Under the pieces are notes generated by a model, which had not been told where the DNA came from, made no database searches, and worked only from the letters and a program-made list of their open reading frames with translations. This document shows positions 43,488 to 52,014 of a DNA stretch of 64,000 nucleotides, piece after piece. The DNA comes from Desulforudis sp. (GTDB taxonomy: Bacteria > Bacillota > Desulfotomaculia > Desulfotomaculales > Desulforudaceae). The position numbers and the translations under genes were made by a program. The stretch lies in the NCBI GenBank assembly GCA_003604975.1, contig QZIR01000051.1, positions 1 to 64,000 on the forward strand. The letters run 5' to 3'. Numbering within the stretch: position 1 is the stretch's first letter; each line of letters starts with the position of its first letter.

Positions 43488-45362
43488 CTAAATCTTTTTC
43501 TTGGAAATTACGAAAAGGGGCTGACCATATTCCACTGGATGACCGTTCTCGACCAGGATCGCGGTGACCACGCCAGCGGTGTCGGCCTCGATCTCATTCA
43601 TCAGTTTCATAGCCTCGATGATACAGAGGGCCTGACCGACCTGTACCGTGTCACCTACTTCGACGTACGACTGCGCGTCGGGAGAGGGGGAGCGGTAGAA
43701 AGTGCCCACCATTGGCGCCACCACGGTCGTACTGTCTTCTTCTGCGACCGGTACAGATTCGGGCACGGCAGTTGTCTCTACCACAGCCGTATTGGCGCGG
43801 GGCGGGACCTCCGCCGGTTGGGACAGGGCGTCCACGCTGTCCTTACCTTTCTTGATGGTGATCCGGATTCCCTGGCTTTCCATAGAGAATTCCGAAACAT
43901 CAGTCTGATCAAGAAGCTTAATTAACTCTCTGATTTCTTCAAGATTCATGCTGTCTTCTGCCTCCTTGGTTGGCTTACCCGGTCCGGACCCCAGCCGGGT
44001 CGCCTTTCCGACCGTTTCCGGTCTTCCGGAACCGGCCAACCGCGATTCAAAGAACTTCCGCGACACCTGAGGGAACAGGGCATACGAAAGAATGTCATCC
44101 TCGTTGGTAGTAACGGTACTGATCTCTTCCCTCATTTTTGCCAATCGGGGCGGCAATAAGTCTGCCGGACGCTCCGAGATGGGCTCCTTATCCCCCAGAA
44201 CCTTCTGCATTATCGCCGGATCCATATCCGCCGGCGCCTTACCATAGTACCCCAACAGGTAGTTCTTCACTTCACCGGGCACCAACTTGTAGCGTTCACC
44301 AGCCAGTACGTTCAGGACGGCCTGGGTACCGACGATCTGACTGGTCGGGGTTACCAGCGGAGGATACCCCAGCTCTGCCCTCACCCGTGGGATCTCCGCC
44401 AACACCTCTTCTAACCGGTGCAAGGCCTTCTGTTCCTCCAACTGGGAGACCAGGTTGGAGATCATACCACCCGGCACCTGATGATCGAACACCCGCATAT
44501 CGTGGAGCCGAGTAACCCCACGTTCTTGTCCCTTTTTCTTACGGAGGTCATCAAAATACTCGGCAATCTCAAATAGTGCCTTCAGGTTCAGGGCGGGATC
44601 GTACTCGGTCTCTTCCAGAACTCTGGCCACCGTTTCCACCGGAGGCTGCGAGGCGCCGAAAGCAAGCGGCATAGACGCGGTGTCGACAACATCAACCCCT
44701 GCCTCGGCGGCCTTCAGATAGGCTCCAACCGCCATACCGCCGATGTAGTGGCAGTGCAGCTGCACGGGGATAGCGAGCCTGGACTTGAGCAGCTTAACCA
44801 GTTCATAGGCCCGGTGTGGGGTAAGCAGACCCGCCATGTCCTTGACGCAGATCGAGTCCGCTCCCAGATCGGCCAGACGGAGGGCTGTCTTCAGGTAATG
44901 CTCGGTCGTATGTACCGGGCTAACGGTATATACTACGGTAGCCTGGACCAAACCTCCTGCTTTTTTGGTAAATTTCATTGCCGGTTCCACATTCCGGATG
45001 TCATTCAAGGCGTCAAAGATCCGGATGATGTCTATCCCGTTCTCTACGGCACGCTGCACAAAGGCCTCTACGACGTCGTCTGGGTAGTGGCTGTACCCGA
45101 CCAAAGACTGGCCCCGCAATAGCATTTGGAGAGGGGTTTTCGGAGCGTACCGTTTAATCAAACGCAGGCGCTCCCAGGGGTCTTCCCCCAGGTAGCGCAA
45201 GCAGACGTCAAAGGTAGCGCCTCCCCAGACCTCTAGCGAATGATAGCCGACCGCATCGATCCTCTCGAGTACTGGCAGCATATCCTCGATCTCCATACGC
45301 GTCGCCCAAAGACTCTGATGTGCATCCCGCAAGGTAGTATCCGTAATTCCGATCCGGCCCAA
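43488..45362 (-). CDS. Pyruvate/oxaloacetate carboxyltransferase fused to biotin carboxyl carrier (OadA-AccB)
   Basis: A 624-residue fusion. Residues 1-465 are a pyruvate carboxylase B/oxaloacetate decarboxylase alpha-type barrel: [16 protein letters not shown], the carbamyl-lysine region CVKDMAG and the HCHYIGG metal site. Residue 472 begins [21 protein letters not shown], the classic N-terminus of AccB, continuing through a proline-rich linker to the biotinyl domain with EAMKLM (biotin Lys586). With accC downstream and no OadB/OadG seen nearby, anaplerotic pyruvate carboxylase is the likely role. A ribosome site inside the gene could release free AccB. The TTG start follows GGAGGGG. Confidence 0.9.
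   Translation of the reverse strand: MGRIGITDTTLRDAHQSLWATRMEIEDMLPVLERIDAVGYHSLEVWGGATFDVCLRYLGEDPWERLRLIKRYAPKTPLQMLLRGQSLVGYSHYPDDVVEAFVQRAVENGIDIIRIFDALNDIRNVEPAMKFTKKAGGLVQATVVYTVSPVHTTEHYLKTALRLADLGADSICVKDMAGLLTPHRAYELVKLLKSRLAIPVQLHCHYIGGMAVGAYLKAAEAGVDVVDTASMPLAFGASQPPVETVARVLEETEYDPALNLKALFEIAEYFDDLRKKKGQERGVTRLHDMRVFDHQVPGGMISNLVSQLEEQKALHRLEEVLAEIPRVRAELGYPPLVTPTSQIVGTQAVLNVLAGERYKLVPGEVKNYLLGYYGKAPADMDPAIMQKVLGDKEPISERPADLLPPRLAKMREEISTVTTNEDDILSYALFPQVSRKFFESRLAGSGRPETVGKATRLGSGPGKPTKEAEDSMNLEEIRELIKLLDQTDVSEFSMESQGIRITIKKGKDSVDALSQPAEVPPRANTAVVETTAVPESVPVAEEDSTTVVAPMVGTFYRSPSPDAQSYVEVGDTVQVGQALCIIEAMKLMNEIEADTAGVVTAILVENGHPVEYGQPLFVISKKKI
43947..43967 (-). promoter_or_regulatory. 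accB: Internal ribosome binding site and ATG for a free AccB
   Basis: AAGGAGG (minus strand, 43967-43961) followed 11 nt later by the in-frame ATG at 43949. The SD is encoded by a Lys-Glu-Ala stretch in the linker. Initiation here gives a 153-residue protein beginning exactly where ordinary AccB proteins begin, with the full biotinyl domain. Confidence 0.55.
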
Positions 45363-45383
45363 AACAACCCCTCCAAAAGTACA

Positions 45384-45412
45384 GTTGGGTTGTCAAAAAC
45401 TAACAACCCAAC
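45384..45412 (-). promoter_or_regulatory. Leader hairpin before the carboxyltransferase operon
   Basis: GTTGGGTTGT (45384-45393) and ACAACCCAAC (45403-45412) pair perfectly. On the minus strand it lies between the candidate promoter and the ribosome site of the fusion gene. There is no strong T-run after it, so a stabilising or attenuating element is as likely as a terminator. Confidence 0.5.
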
Positions 45413-45432
45413 GCGAATAACCGCTGTTTATT

Positions 45433-45461
45433 ATTATATAGGGAGACAAAACCTTTGGGAA
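45433..45461 (-). promoter_or_regulatory. Candidate promoter for the oadA/accB-accC operon
   Basis: On the minus strand TTCCCA (45461-45456), 17 nt, TATAAT (45438-45433). The -10 is perfect and the -35 is weak. It would start a leader that includes the 45384-45412 hairpin. Confidence 0.4.
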
Positions 45462-45504
45462 TAGAGGCCTTCAAAGTATACAATACACTTGGTGACGAGA
45501 TCGC

Positions 45505-46098
45505 CTAGTTCCCGATTTCCCGGGCGATAACCATGATTTTCTCCGGCACGATGCTCGTAGCCCTGGCCACCAGGTTGATCACCGTGGTGCCCTGTTCGGG
45601 GGTGGTCAGCGCTGGAACCACCACGGTTACCGTATCGTCATCCTGGAAGAACACGACCACATCGTTGAGTCCCTTGGCGCGCAGAATGTTTTCCACACTG
45701 ACCTCGCGGTCCATCTTAAGAGTAATCTCCAAGAGCCGCTGCTGGGCACCCTGCCGGGCCTCGGGTGAGGCGTTCAGGTCATTGATGATAGAGTGCAGCA
45801 GCTCTACCTGCCTCCCCCTCGAGCGCTCCCGTTCAAGGCGGTACTCAACGTAATAATCATCCCCGATGTAATCGTCCACGCCGGAGGTCACGGCATCGGT
45901 CGGCCCCCCGGAGTTCGGTTCATCGTTCGGTGTCGCACCGTTCGCGTCATCCAGCACCACACTGGTCACCTGCTCTGCGGGCACCTCCGGCGGCTCCGGA
46001 ACGAAGGTGTTCCAACTGGTCAAAATATAGGCCAACACTAGGACCGATCCCAAACCAAGGACCAGCAGCAACGGCTTCTTGATGTAATACAATCTCAA
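45505..46098 (-). CDS. spoIIIAH: Stage III sporulation protein AH
   Basis: A 197-residue protein with one N-terminal membrane segment (KPLLLVLGLGSVLVLAYIL), an acidic linker and a C-terminal ring-forming domain related to YscJ/FliF. It spans the mother-cell membrane and pairs with forespore SpoIIQ in the feeding channel. The length is somewhat short but in range. TTG start after GGGGGG. Last gene of spoIIIA. Confidence 0.93.
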   Translation of the reverse strand: MRLYYIKKPLLLVLGLGSVLVLAYILTSWNTFVPEPPEVPAEQVTSVVLDDANGATPNDEPNSGGPTDAVTSGVDDYIGDDYYVEYRLERERSRGRQVELLHSIINDLNASPEARQGAQQRLLEITLKMDREVSVENILRAKGLNDVVVFFQDDDTVTVVVPALTTPEQGTTVINLVARATSIVPEKIMVIAREIGN

Positions 46099-46117
46099 AC
46101 CCGTTTCCCCCCTTGCC

Positions 46118-46729
46118 TTACAGTTTTTTCGGTACCACCAGGATTTTGTGCGGTTGCACCCCTAGGGCCGTCTGGGTCGCCTGGAACAGTTGAGCCTTGA
46201 TCCGGGGGTCACGTGCCCCCTCGGCCACCACAAGCACTCCGGCCACTGCCGGGCTGATTTCGCGTTCCATCACCGGGATTTCATACCCCTGTTCACCACG
46301 CACCACCACTAATTGACCGCTCTCACTGTGATCAGTGGTTACACGCCTGGCGCCTTCCGGGTCATTCTCGTCCGTCACCCGTTTACCCGCAGTCACGTTC
46401 ACCGCGTATTCGGACACCGTGGAACCGTCGAGGCGGATGGTTACGTCCACGGCCCCGACCCCGTTGATCTGGCCCAGCATGGTCTCCAACCGCCGGGCCA
46501 GGTATTCCTCCTCTCCCTGTGTCCTGAGCTTGGCCGTCTCCGGTTTGGCTGCGGCCTCGGGTTGGGATACGACCTGTGTGTCCTGTGGCTGGGGCCTTTG
46601 GTTACCCCAGAAGCTACCAAACGCCAGCAGGAATATTCCCAGTAAGCCTAGCGCTACCAAGAGTACCTTCTGGTCCTTCCGCCGATTGTTACCGAAGATT
46701 TTGCTCCAGAGGTCCCGCTCATCCCCCAT
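46118..46729 (-). CDS. spoIIIAG: Stage III sporulation protein AG
   Basis: A 203-residue protein with a single membrane span (KVLLVALGLLGIFLLAFG) and a ring-building motif domain (LETMLGQINGVGAVDVTIRLDG...PEIAGVLVVAEGA-like). It forms the large ring of the SpoIIIA-SpoIIQ channel. ATG after AAGGGGG. Confidence 0.95.
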   Translation of the reverse strand: MGDERDLWSKIFGNNRRKDQKVLLVALGLLGIFLLAFGSFWGNQRPQPQDTQVVSQPEAAAKPETAKLRTQGEEEYLARRLETMLGQINGVGAVDVTIRLDGSTVSEYAVNVTAGKRVTDENDPEGARRVTTDHSESGQLVVVRGEQGYEIPVMEREISPAVAGVLVVAEGARDPRIKAQLFQATQTALGVQPHKILVVPKKL

Positions 46730-46747
46730 ATCAACATTCCCCCTTCT

Positions 46748-47308
46748 CTAGCGTTGGATATCGTATTTCACGACCGCTTCATCAACGTTGTAGAACTCGG
46801 CAACCGTCCGGCGCAGGCGTTCCCGGCCGTCATCCACCTCCCGGCCGACGCCCGGAGCAGTAGTCCCAGGCCTGTCCGGCAGGATATACAGGGTGATCTC
46901 TTGCAGCCGGCCGACCTCACCGCCTAGCCCCTGGACATCCAGTTCAACTTCTACCTTAACCACCTCCACATCAGGGTTTAGCCTGGTCAGGGCCATTATT
47001 TGCCTGGCCAGCCCCGCCCTGTACTCATCAAGCGCCCGGGCATGGTTCTCTTCCCACCGCTGACGCCCTTCATCCAGGATGCTCATACTGGCGGGCACCG
47101 TCTGCTGCAGCGACAGTTCTCCAAAGGTACCGGCCAGTTCCCGGTGCCAGAAGCCGGTTGCCGCCTGCAGAACAGCCACAATGATCAGGAGGCCCAGGAC
47201 CATCCGTACATAGCGGCTGAGTTCCCCGGCCGGAATCAGCAGTTCCAGAAAAACGGCCAGGATCGCCAGGATAACCAGTTCGGTTACCAACAGGTTTAAC
47301 GCGTCCAC
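46748..47308 (-). CDS. spoIIIAF: Stage III sporulation protein AF
   Basis: A 186-residue protein. Two membrane segments near the N-terminus (LLVTELVILAILAVFLELL and YVRMVLGLLIIVAVLQAA) precede a soluble domain ending VDEAVVKYDIQR. Part of the sporulation channel. GTG after GGAGGTGG. Confidence 0.94.
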   Translation of the reverse strand: MDALNLLVTELVILAILAVFLELLIPAGELSRYVRMVLGLLIIVAVLQAATGFWHRELAGTFGELSLQQTVPASMSILDEGRQRWEENHARALDEYRAGLARQIMALTRLNPDVEVVKVEVELDVQGLGGEVGRLQEITLYILPDRPGTTAPGVGREVDDGRERLRRTVAEFYNVDEAVVKYDIQR

Positions 47309-47320
47309 CGAACCACCTCC

Positions 47321-48499
47321 TCAGTGCAGCATCACGTTCAAATTCCCCATCCCAGCAATGATGGCCAGGGCAAAGAAGAACAGGAGCGCGCAGGTAGCCA
47401 CCACCGCAAAGACGGCCACCATACTGTTCCCAAGGGTGTTGAGACAATCGGAGACCTGTTTCTCGCCGATCGGCTGCACTAGCGCGGCGGCCAGCTTGTA
47501 GATCAAGAGTAGGCTGACGATTTTGAGAAGCGGGAAAATGGCCATCAAAAAGATGACGAGTAAACCGGCCATCCCTACCGCGTTCTTGATCAGCAAGGAA
47601 GACCCGATGACCGCCTCCATTGCATCTGCAAACATCTTCCCCACCACTGGCACGAACGCGCCCGTAGCGTACTTGGCGGTTCGAAAGGCCACTCCCCCGG
47701 CTACCGCGCCCGCCACACCCTGGATTGCCATCATGCCGAGAAAGATCGTTGTCAAGAGACCCATGATCCCGAGCCCGATGTTCCGGAAAAAGTCCGCCAG
47801 CCGGGAAAGCGAGAACCCGCTTGCCAGGTGACTGACCGCCCCCAGGATGGCTGAGAACAGGATCAACGGTAAAACGATGTTCTGCACCAGGTTAGCGGAG
47901 GCGTTCAGGACAATGATGATTACCGGATGCAGAAGCGCGGCGCTGGTAAATCCCCCTACCGTACAGAGCAGGGTGATCATGACGGGCAGCATCGCGTGCA
48001 TGAAGACGACCATGTTCTCGACCGCCTCCCGCGCCGTCTGCAGTACGGCAATGAAGGACCCGAAAACCAGGGTGAGTAGTACCAGGTAGACGGCCACGTG
48101 TGCCATGCGGCTAGTCGTTGACTGATCAAACGCGCTGGATATGTTCTGGAGTACGGCGGCGATCACGGCCAAAACCACCAGTTTTCCGAGCAGGGCCGCG
48201 TTGGCGACCACCTCGTTAAACAGATAACGAAGCAGGGAGTTTAAGATGTCCACCGGTCGGTACCCTATTTCGCCCCGGGCGAACGACAGCACCAGGCTTT
48301 TGAAGTCGACATCAGGGATCGCCGCATCAATCTCATTGTTTAATTCCCGTACCGATTCTTCAATGCGGGACAGATCAATGTCTCCCAATGGTCCTTCGGC
48401 CAAAAGCAGGCTAGCGGGTGGCTCGGTTTCGGCCGCCAACACCGCACCCGGCATCGAAAGCAAGACCAAGGTCAGTAGCAGTAAGGCCATCCAGCGCAT
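47321..48499 (-). CDS. spoIIIAE: Stage III sporulation protein AE
   Basis: A 392-residue polytopic membrane protein with a cleavable signal-like N-terminus (ALLLLTLVLLSMPGAVLA) and about seven further hydrophobic segments. SpoIIIAE is the likely export-gate component of the channel. ATG at 48499 has AGGTGG 8 nt upstream. Confidence 0.95.
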   Translation of the reverse strand: MRWMALLLLTLVLLSMPGAVLAAETEPPASLLLAEGPLGDIDLSRIEESVRELNNEIDAAIPDVDFKSLVLSFARGEIGYRPVDILNSLLRYLFNEVVANAALLGKLVVLAVIAAVLQNISSAFDQSTTSRMAHVAVYLVLLTLVFGSFIAVLQTAREAVENMVVFMHAMLPVMITLLCTVGGFTSAALLHPVIIIVLNASANLVQNIVLPLILFSAILGAVSHLASGFSLSRLADFFRNIGLGIMGLLTTIFLGMMAIQGVAGAVAGGVAFRTAKYATGAFVPVVGKMFADAMEAVIGSSLLIKNAVGMAGLLVIFLMAIFPLLKIVSLLLIYKLAAALVQPIGEKQVSDCLNTLGNSMVAVFAVVATCALLFFFALAIIAGMGNLNVMLH

Positions 48500-48537
48500 T
48501 ACAAATTCCACCTAGCTGATATTTAGTGTCCGGGTTC

Positions 48538-48924
48538 CTAGCCGAGAATCTTCATTATGGTGTCTAACACCGCCATTACGATGGGGACGGCCAGAACCAT
48601 GATCAACACCTTTGCCGCAAACTCAATTTTTGAGGCCAGGGCGCCCTCACCGGAATCACGGCAGATCTGGGCCCCAAAATCGGCGATGTAGGCGATGCCT
48701 ACAATCTTTAAGATGGCCCCGAGATACAGCATGTTAATGTTAGCCCGTGCGGCGAGGTCCTTGAGGACATTAACCACCGCACCGACCTTGTCCAGCACGA
48801 ACAGAAAGATAACCACACCCGCAGCAATGCTGACCAACATGGCCATCTCCGGCTTTTGCTGGCGCAGGAGGACGATAAGCACGGCGGCAACAAGTCCAAA
48901 ACCAACAATCTGTAAGATCTCCAT
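48538..48924 (-). CDS. spoIIIAD: Stage III sporulation protein AD
   Basis: A 128-residue protein of three or four hydrophobic helices (EILQIVGFGLVAAVLIVLLRQQKPEMAML...), a small channel membrane subunit. ATG at 48924 follows GAGAGG; the longer frame to 49011 overlaps spoIIIAC and lacks support. Confidence 0.94.
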   Translation of the reverse strand: MEILQIVGFGLVAAVLIVLLRQQKPEMAMLVSIAAGVVIFLFVLDKVGAVVNVLKDLAARANINMLYLGAILKIVGIAYIADFGAQICRDSGEGALASKIEFAAKVLIMVLAVPIVMAVLDTIMKILG

Positions 48925-48947
48925 GTGCCTCTCACCGCCTGTATTTG

Positions 48948-49145
48948 TTAGAATAGCTTGAAAACGTTCTTGACCTCGCTGAACAGGGTTCCTAAGAGAT
49001 CGATCACCCAAAACAGGACGATGGCCACGGCGGCCAGCGTCACCATGTTGGCCACTTCCTCTCTTCCCGCGTGTTTCAACAGGGAATGCAGCACCGCAGC
49101 CAAGATCCCCACCCCCGCGATCTTGAAGATTAAGTCAACGCTCAT
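48948..49145 (-). CDS. spoIIIAC: Stage III sporulation protein AC
   Basis: A 65-residue membrane protein, two helices (VDLIFKIAGVGILAAVLHSLL and VTLAAVAIVLFWVIDLLG). ATG at 49145 is 8 nt behind GGAGG, giving the normal length. Confidence 0.94.
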   Translation of the reverse strand: MSVDLIFKIAGVGILAAVLHSLLKHAGREEVANMVTLAAVAIVLFWVIDLLGTLFSEVKNVFKLF

Positions 49146-49177
49146 CCAGTTACCCTCCTCAGCAGATAGTCGCATAG

Positions 49178-49696
49178 CTAGATTAAAATCAGGGTGATGG
49201 CCAAGCCGGCAGTGAATCCCAGGCACTGCCAGAGCCTGACGTTGCGTTTAGCTTCATCATCAGCTTTCAGGTTCTGCGCTTTCAGGCGCTCGACCGCCAG
49301 CCGAAGATGCTTTATCTGATCGTTCCGGTCCGATGCCCCCAGCACGTCACCAAGGCCCTTGACCACAGACAGGTCTTCGTCTTTGAGAAAGGTCTCCGCC
49401 CGGTACCCGTTAAGGCCAAATTCCCACGCTTCCCTGACTGTCGCCCCGTAACCCGCCGACAACTCGCGGGCCACCTCGGATATAAACCGCCCGACCGGAG
49501 ACGGCACCCTTGTGGCAACATTCTCCAGCGCCTCCACCAGCGGTGTGGCCCCATAAGCGATTTCGGTTTCCAGAAGGTGCAGCGCGGTCTGCATGTCCCG
49601 CAGTTCACGAGGTCGATTCTGGTAAGCGTTCGCCACAGTCAAGCCCAGGAAACCAGCCGCCCCGATCACAAACATGGCGCCCATTATCTTGTACAC
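49178..49696 (-). CDS. spoIIIAB: Stage III sporulation protein AB
   Basis: A 172-residue protein. Hydrophobic ends flank a helical cytoplasmic domain resembling GspF-type assembly proteins (RELRDMQTALHLLETEIAYGATPL). GTG after GGAGG. Confidence 0.94.
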   Translation of the reverse strand: MYKIMGAMFVIGAAGFLGLTVANAYQNRPRELRDMQTALHLLETEIAYGATPLVEALENVATRVPSPVGRFISEVARELSAGYGATVREAWEFGLNGYRAETFLKDEDLSVVKGLGDVLGASDRNDQIKHLRLAVERLKAQNLKADDEAKRNVRLWQCLGFTAGLAITLILI

Positions 49697-49715
49697 TGAT
49701 CAACACCTCCACACC

Positions 49716-50714
49716 TTAGCCACTGCCGATTACCCGCATGGTCTGCCCGTTTACGATCTTTTCGATCGTCCCCGGTCCTCTCGACCGACCCAGCATGACC
49801 AACCGTTCAAAGACCTTCATCGCCAGGATGTTCTTCAGGACCGGCCTGTGCAGCAGTTCATCCAGGGAAGCGGCGTGGGCAGTGGAAATGATGGTTACAC
49901 CCGCATTGATGACCTCTTCCAGGGCCGAAACATCCTCCGTCCGCCCGATTTCGTCCGTCACAATTACCCGTGGAGCCATCGCCCGCAGCAGGATGAACAT
50001 GCCCAGAGCCTTGGGACAGGCGTCCAGGACGTCTGTTCGCAGTCCCACATCACGCTGTGGCACTCCGCGGTAACACCCCGCGAGTTCCGACCGCTCGTCC
50101 ACCAAGCCCACCGTCAGTCCTGGGAATCCCAGCGAGGCCACGCCGTCCGATACCAGCCGGGCGACGTCACGCAGGATGGTAGTCTTACCGCACCCCGGGG
50201 GGGACACGATCAGCGTGTGACGTACCCGCAGACCGTCAAGCAGATACGGCATCAAGGTGTCCGCAGCCCCGGTAACCTCCCTTGAGATCCGTACGTTGAT
50301 GCCGGTGAACTGCTTCATGGTCTGAATCCGGTCCCCGTCCATCACCGTCCGTCCAACAATACCCACACGGTGGCCACCGGAGACGGTAACATAACCCGAC
50401 CGCAGTTCCTCCTCTACAGCATAGAGTGAGGATCCGGTGACCAGTTGCAGGGTCCGTACGAGATCGTCCGCCGTTACCAGGTAGGCGGCCCCAGGTTTAC
50501 CAACCACCTGCCCCCGGCGGTCGACCAGCAGCTCCTTGCTGGTCAGGTTGATCAGGAGCGGGCGATTCACCCGGAGACGTACCTCCTCCAACTCGCACCA
50601 CACCGAGTCGGGAAGCCCCTCCAGCAGACTGCGCAGACTAGGCGGCACGTAGTTGAGGATACCGCGGGCGGTCTGGGTCTCCCGGTTCAGGACCTGTGAT
50701 CTGACGGTCAGCAC
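49716..50714 (-). CDS. spoIIIAA: Stage III sporulation protein AA (ATPase)
   Basis: A 332-residue secretion-type ATPase. Walker A SPPGCGKTTILRD and the Walker B stretch PRVIVTDEIGRTEDV are visible, with an N-terminal domain (SLRSLLEGLPDSVWCELEEVRLRVNRP). It energises the mother-cell to forespore channel. GTG at 50714 follows GGAGGGG by 9 nt; the longer frame to 50786 runs into a terminator. First of eight consecutive spoIIIA genes, which are normally sigma-E controlled. Confidence 0.95.
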   Translation of the reverse strand: MLTVRSQVLNRETQTARGILNYVPPSLRSLLEGLPDSVWCELEEVRLRVNRPLLINLTSKELLVDRRGQVVGKPGAAYLVTADDLVRTLQLVTGSSLYAVEEELRSGYVTVSGGHRVGIVGRTVMDGDRIQTMKQFTGINVRISREVTGAADTLMPYLLDGLRVRHTLIVSPPGCGKTTILRDVARLVSDGVASLGFPGLTVGLVDERSELAGCYRGVPQRDVGLRTDVLDACPKALGMFILLRAMAPRVIVTDEIGRTEDVSALEEVINAGVTIISTAHAASLDELLHRPVLKNILAMKVFERLVMLGRSRGPGTIEKIVNGQTMRVIGSG

Positions 50715-50784
50715 AGTGTTTGTCCCCTCCTGGGTATATCCATATTTGCCGTCTTCCCAATGTATTCCATCTCCGGAGCCGGTC

Positions 50785-50816
50785 AAAAAAACTCCAGGGG
50801 GAACAGTCCCCTGGAG
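50785..50816 (-). terminator. Rho-independent terminator upstream of spoIIIAA
   Basis: CCCCTGGAG/CTCCAGGGG perfect 9-bp stem (50792-50800 and 50808-50816), followed on the minus strand by seven Ts (50791-50785). It ends the CD1247-like transcript or attenuates a leader 70 nt before spoIIIAA. Confidence 0.85.
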
Positions 50817-50915
50817 CCAGGATTACCTGCCTGGTGAATTACCGGAGGGCGTAGGCTTTAGCTCATAAGCCTCCCTCTGCGAACAAGCCGACAGCGCCCA
50901 CTTTAGGGCGCTGTC
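50817..50915 (-). other. Run of stem-loops (possible structured RNA)
   Basis: Read on the minus strand there are three stems before the terminator. GACAGCGCCC/GGGCGCTGTC (50890-50915). A two-part stem GAGGG..AGGCTT/AAGCCT..CCCTC (50845-50877). CCAGG/CCTGG (50817-50834). No gene lies here. It matches no riboswitch class I can recall. It is either an elaborate 3' UTR or a leader RNA. Confidence 0.4.
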
Positions 50916-50960
50916 AAGGTCTTCCTATTAATCATAAATAACGAACCGCAACCGGCCGAA

Positions 50961-51347
50961 CTAGATGTGCTCCCCTCGGTGCACTACATCGTGCGTCAAA
51001 CCGTGCTGATCTTTGATCATCTCGGCCGTCGGAATATCGTCGTCTTCATGTTCCATGGTGCCCGTGCAACCACACTCGGGGCACTCGACCTCTAAAAAGT
51101 GTTCACCGTCCTCTTCACCCTCGACCTCGTTGAGCCGGCTTTCCAGAGCGTAAAGGTCCTCGTCGATGCTCTCTAGGTAGTCTTCCAGGCTGTCCTGCGA
51201 ATCACCGAGTTCCTCCACAGAGTCGGCGAACTCCCCCAGGACGTCAACAATACCGGAAAGCAGTTTGCCCTCCTTGCTGTCTGCCGCCATCTCCAGTCCG
51301 GCAGCCAACCCCTGAAGATAGGACACACGGGATTTTAGATTTCCCAA
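50961..51347 (-). CDS. CD1247-like acidic protein
   Basis: A 128-residue, very acidic protein. The N-terminal 70 residues (LKSRVSYLQGLAAGLEMA, SKEGKLLSGIVDVLGEFADSVEEL) match the CD1247 N-terminal domain found in spore-forming Firmicutes. A coiled stretch and a CPECGC motif follow. Function unknown. TTG start 8 nt after GGGGGG. That ribosome site is in the 3' arm of the hairpin at 51352-51400. Confidence 0.75.
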   Translation of the reverse strand: MGNLKSRVSYLQGLAAGLEMAADSKEGKLLSGIVDVLGEFADSVEELGDSQDSLEDYLESIDEDLYALESRLNEVEGEEDGEHFLEVECPECGCTGTMEHEDDDIPTAEMIKDQHGLTHDVVHRGEHI

Positions 51348-51351
51348 AATG

Positions 51352-51400
51352 AAAACCCCCCTTCTTTCATCGGGTATTATAACTCCCGACGGGGGGTTTT
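51352..51400 (-). terminator. Terminator/RBS-sequestering hairpin after efp
   Basis: AAAACCCCCC just after efp pairs with GGGGGGTTTT 30 nt later, with an inner TCGGG/CCCGA stem. The 3' G-run is also the Shine-Dalgarno of the CD1247-like gene. The loop contains TATAAT, a possible -10 box. Confidence 0.6.
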
Positions 51401-51405
51401 AAACA

Positions 51406-51963
51406 TCAGGCCCGCTTGATGTACTCACCCGAACGGGTGTCGATCTGCAAAACGTCACCGACCTCAATAAAGAAAGGCACCTGAACCACCAACCCGGTTT
51501 CCAGCGTTGCCGGCTTCGAGCCACCGGAAGCGGTATCTCCCTTAATCCCTGGTTCGGTCGTAACCACCTCGAGTTCGACGGTGTTTGGCAGGTCGACACC
51601 CAATATCTTCTCGGCGTGAAAGACCAAGTAGATGTTCATGTTCTCCTTCAGGAACTTGATGTTGTCACCCAGTTGGTCAGCACTCAAAGCCACCTGTTCG
51701 TAGCTCCCGGTATCCATGAAGTTGTAGTTGTCACCGTCATTATACAGGTACTGCATCTCACGCCGGTCCAGGTGCGCCTTTGGTACCTTTTCACCGGCGT
51801 TGAAGGTACGCTCGGTGGTACTCCCGGTACGTAGGTTCCTGAGCTTGGAACGAACAAAGGGCGAACCCTTTCCCGGTTTAACGTGTTGGAAGTCAATAAC
51901 CTGATAGACATCGCCGTCCAGTTCAATGGTCAGACCAGTTCTAAAGTCGTTAGTGGAAATCAC
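51406..51963 (-). CDS. efp: Elongation factor P
   Basis: A 185-residue tRNA-shaped factor rescuing ribosomes stalled at polyproline. [14 protein letters not shown] and [17 protein letters not shown] carry the modification-site lysine loop. GTG at 51963 follows AAGGAGG by about 10 nt and gives exactly the family length. Preceded by the peptidase and aroQ genes as usual in Firmicutes. Confidence 0.97.
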   Translation of the reverse strand: MISTNDFRTGLTIELDGDVYQVIDFQHVKPGKGSPFVRSKLRNLRTGSTTERTFNAGEKVPKAHLDRREMQYLYNDGDNYNFMDTGSYEQVALSADQLGDNIKFLKENMNIYLVFHAEKILGVDLPNTVELEVVTTEPGIKGDTASGGSKPATLETGLVVQVPFFIEVGDVLQIDTRSGEYIKRA

Positions 51964-52014
51964 GAAAACCCCACCTCCTTGTGCTCTTGATGCCATTGAC
52001 AATTATAACAAAAA

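Noticed and set aside
50785-50915. Assignment of the spoIIIAA upstream stems to a known riboswitch
   Set aside because: Compared from memory with c-di-GMP, TPP, cobalamin, glycine, fluoride and guanidine consensus elements; none fits, so it is left unnamed.
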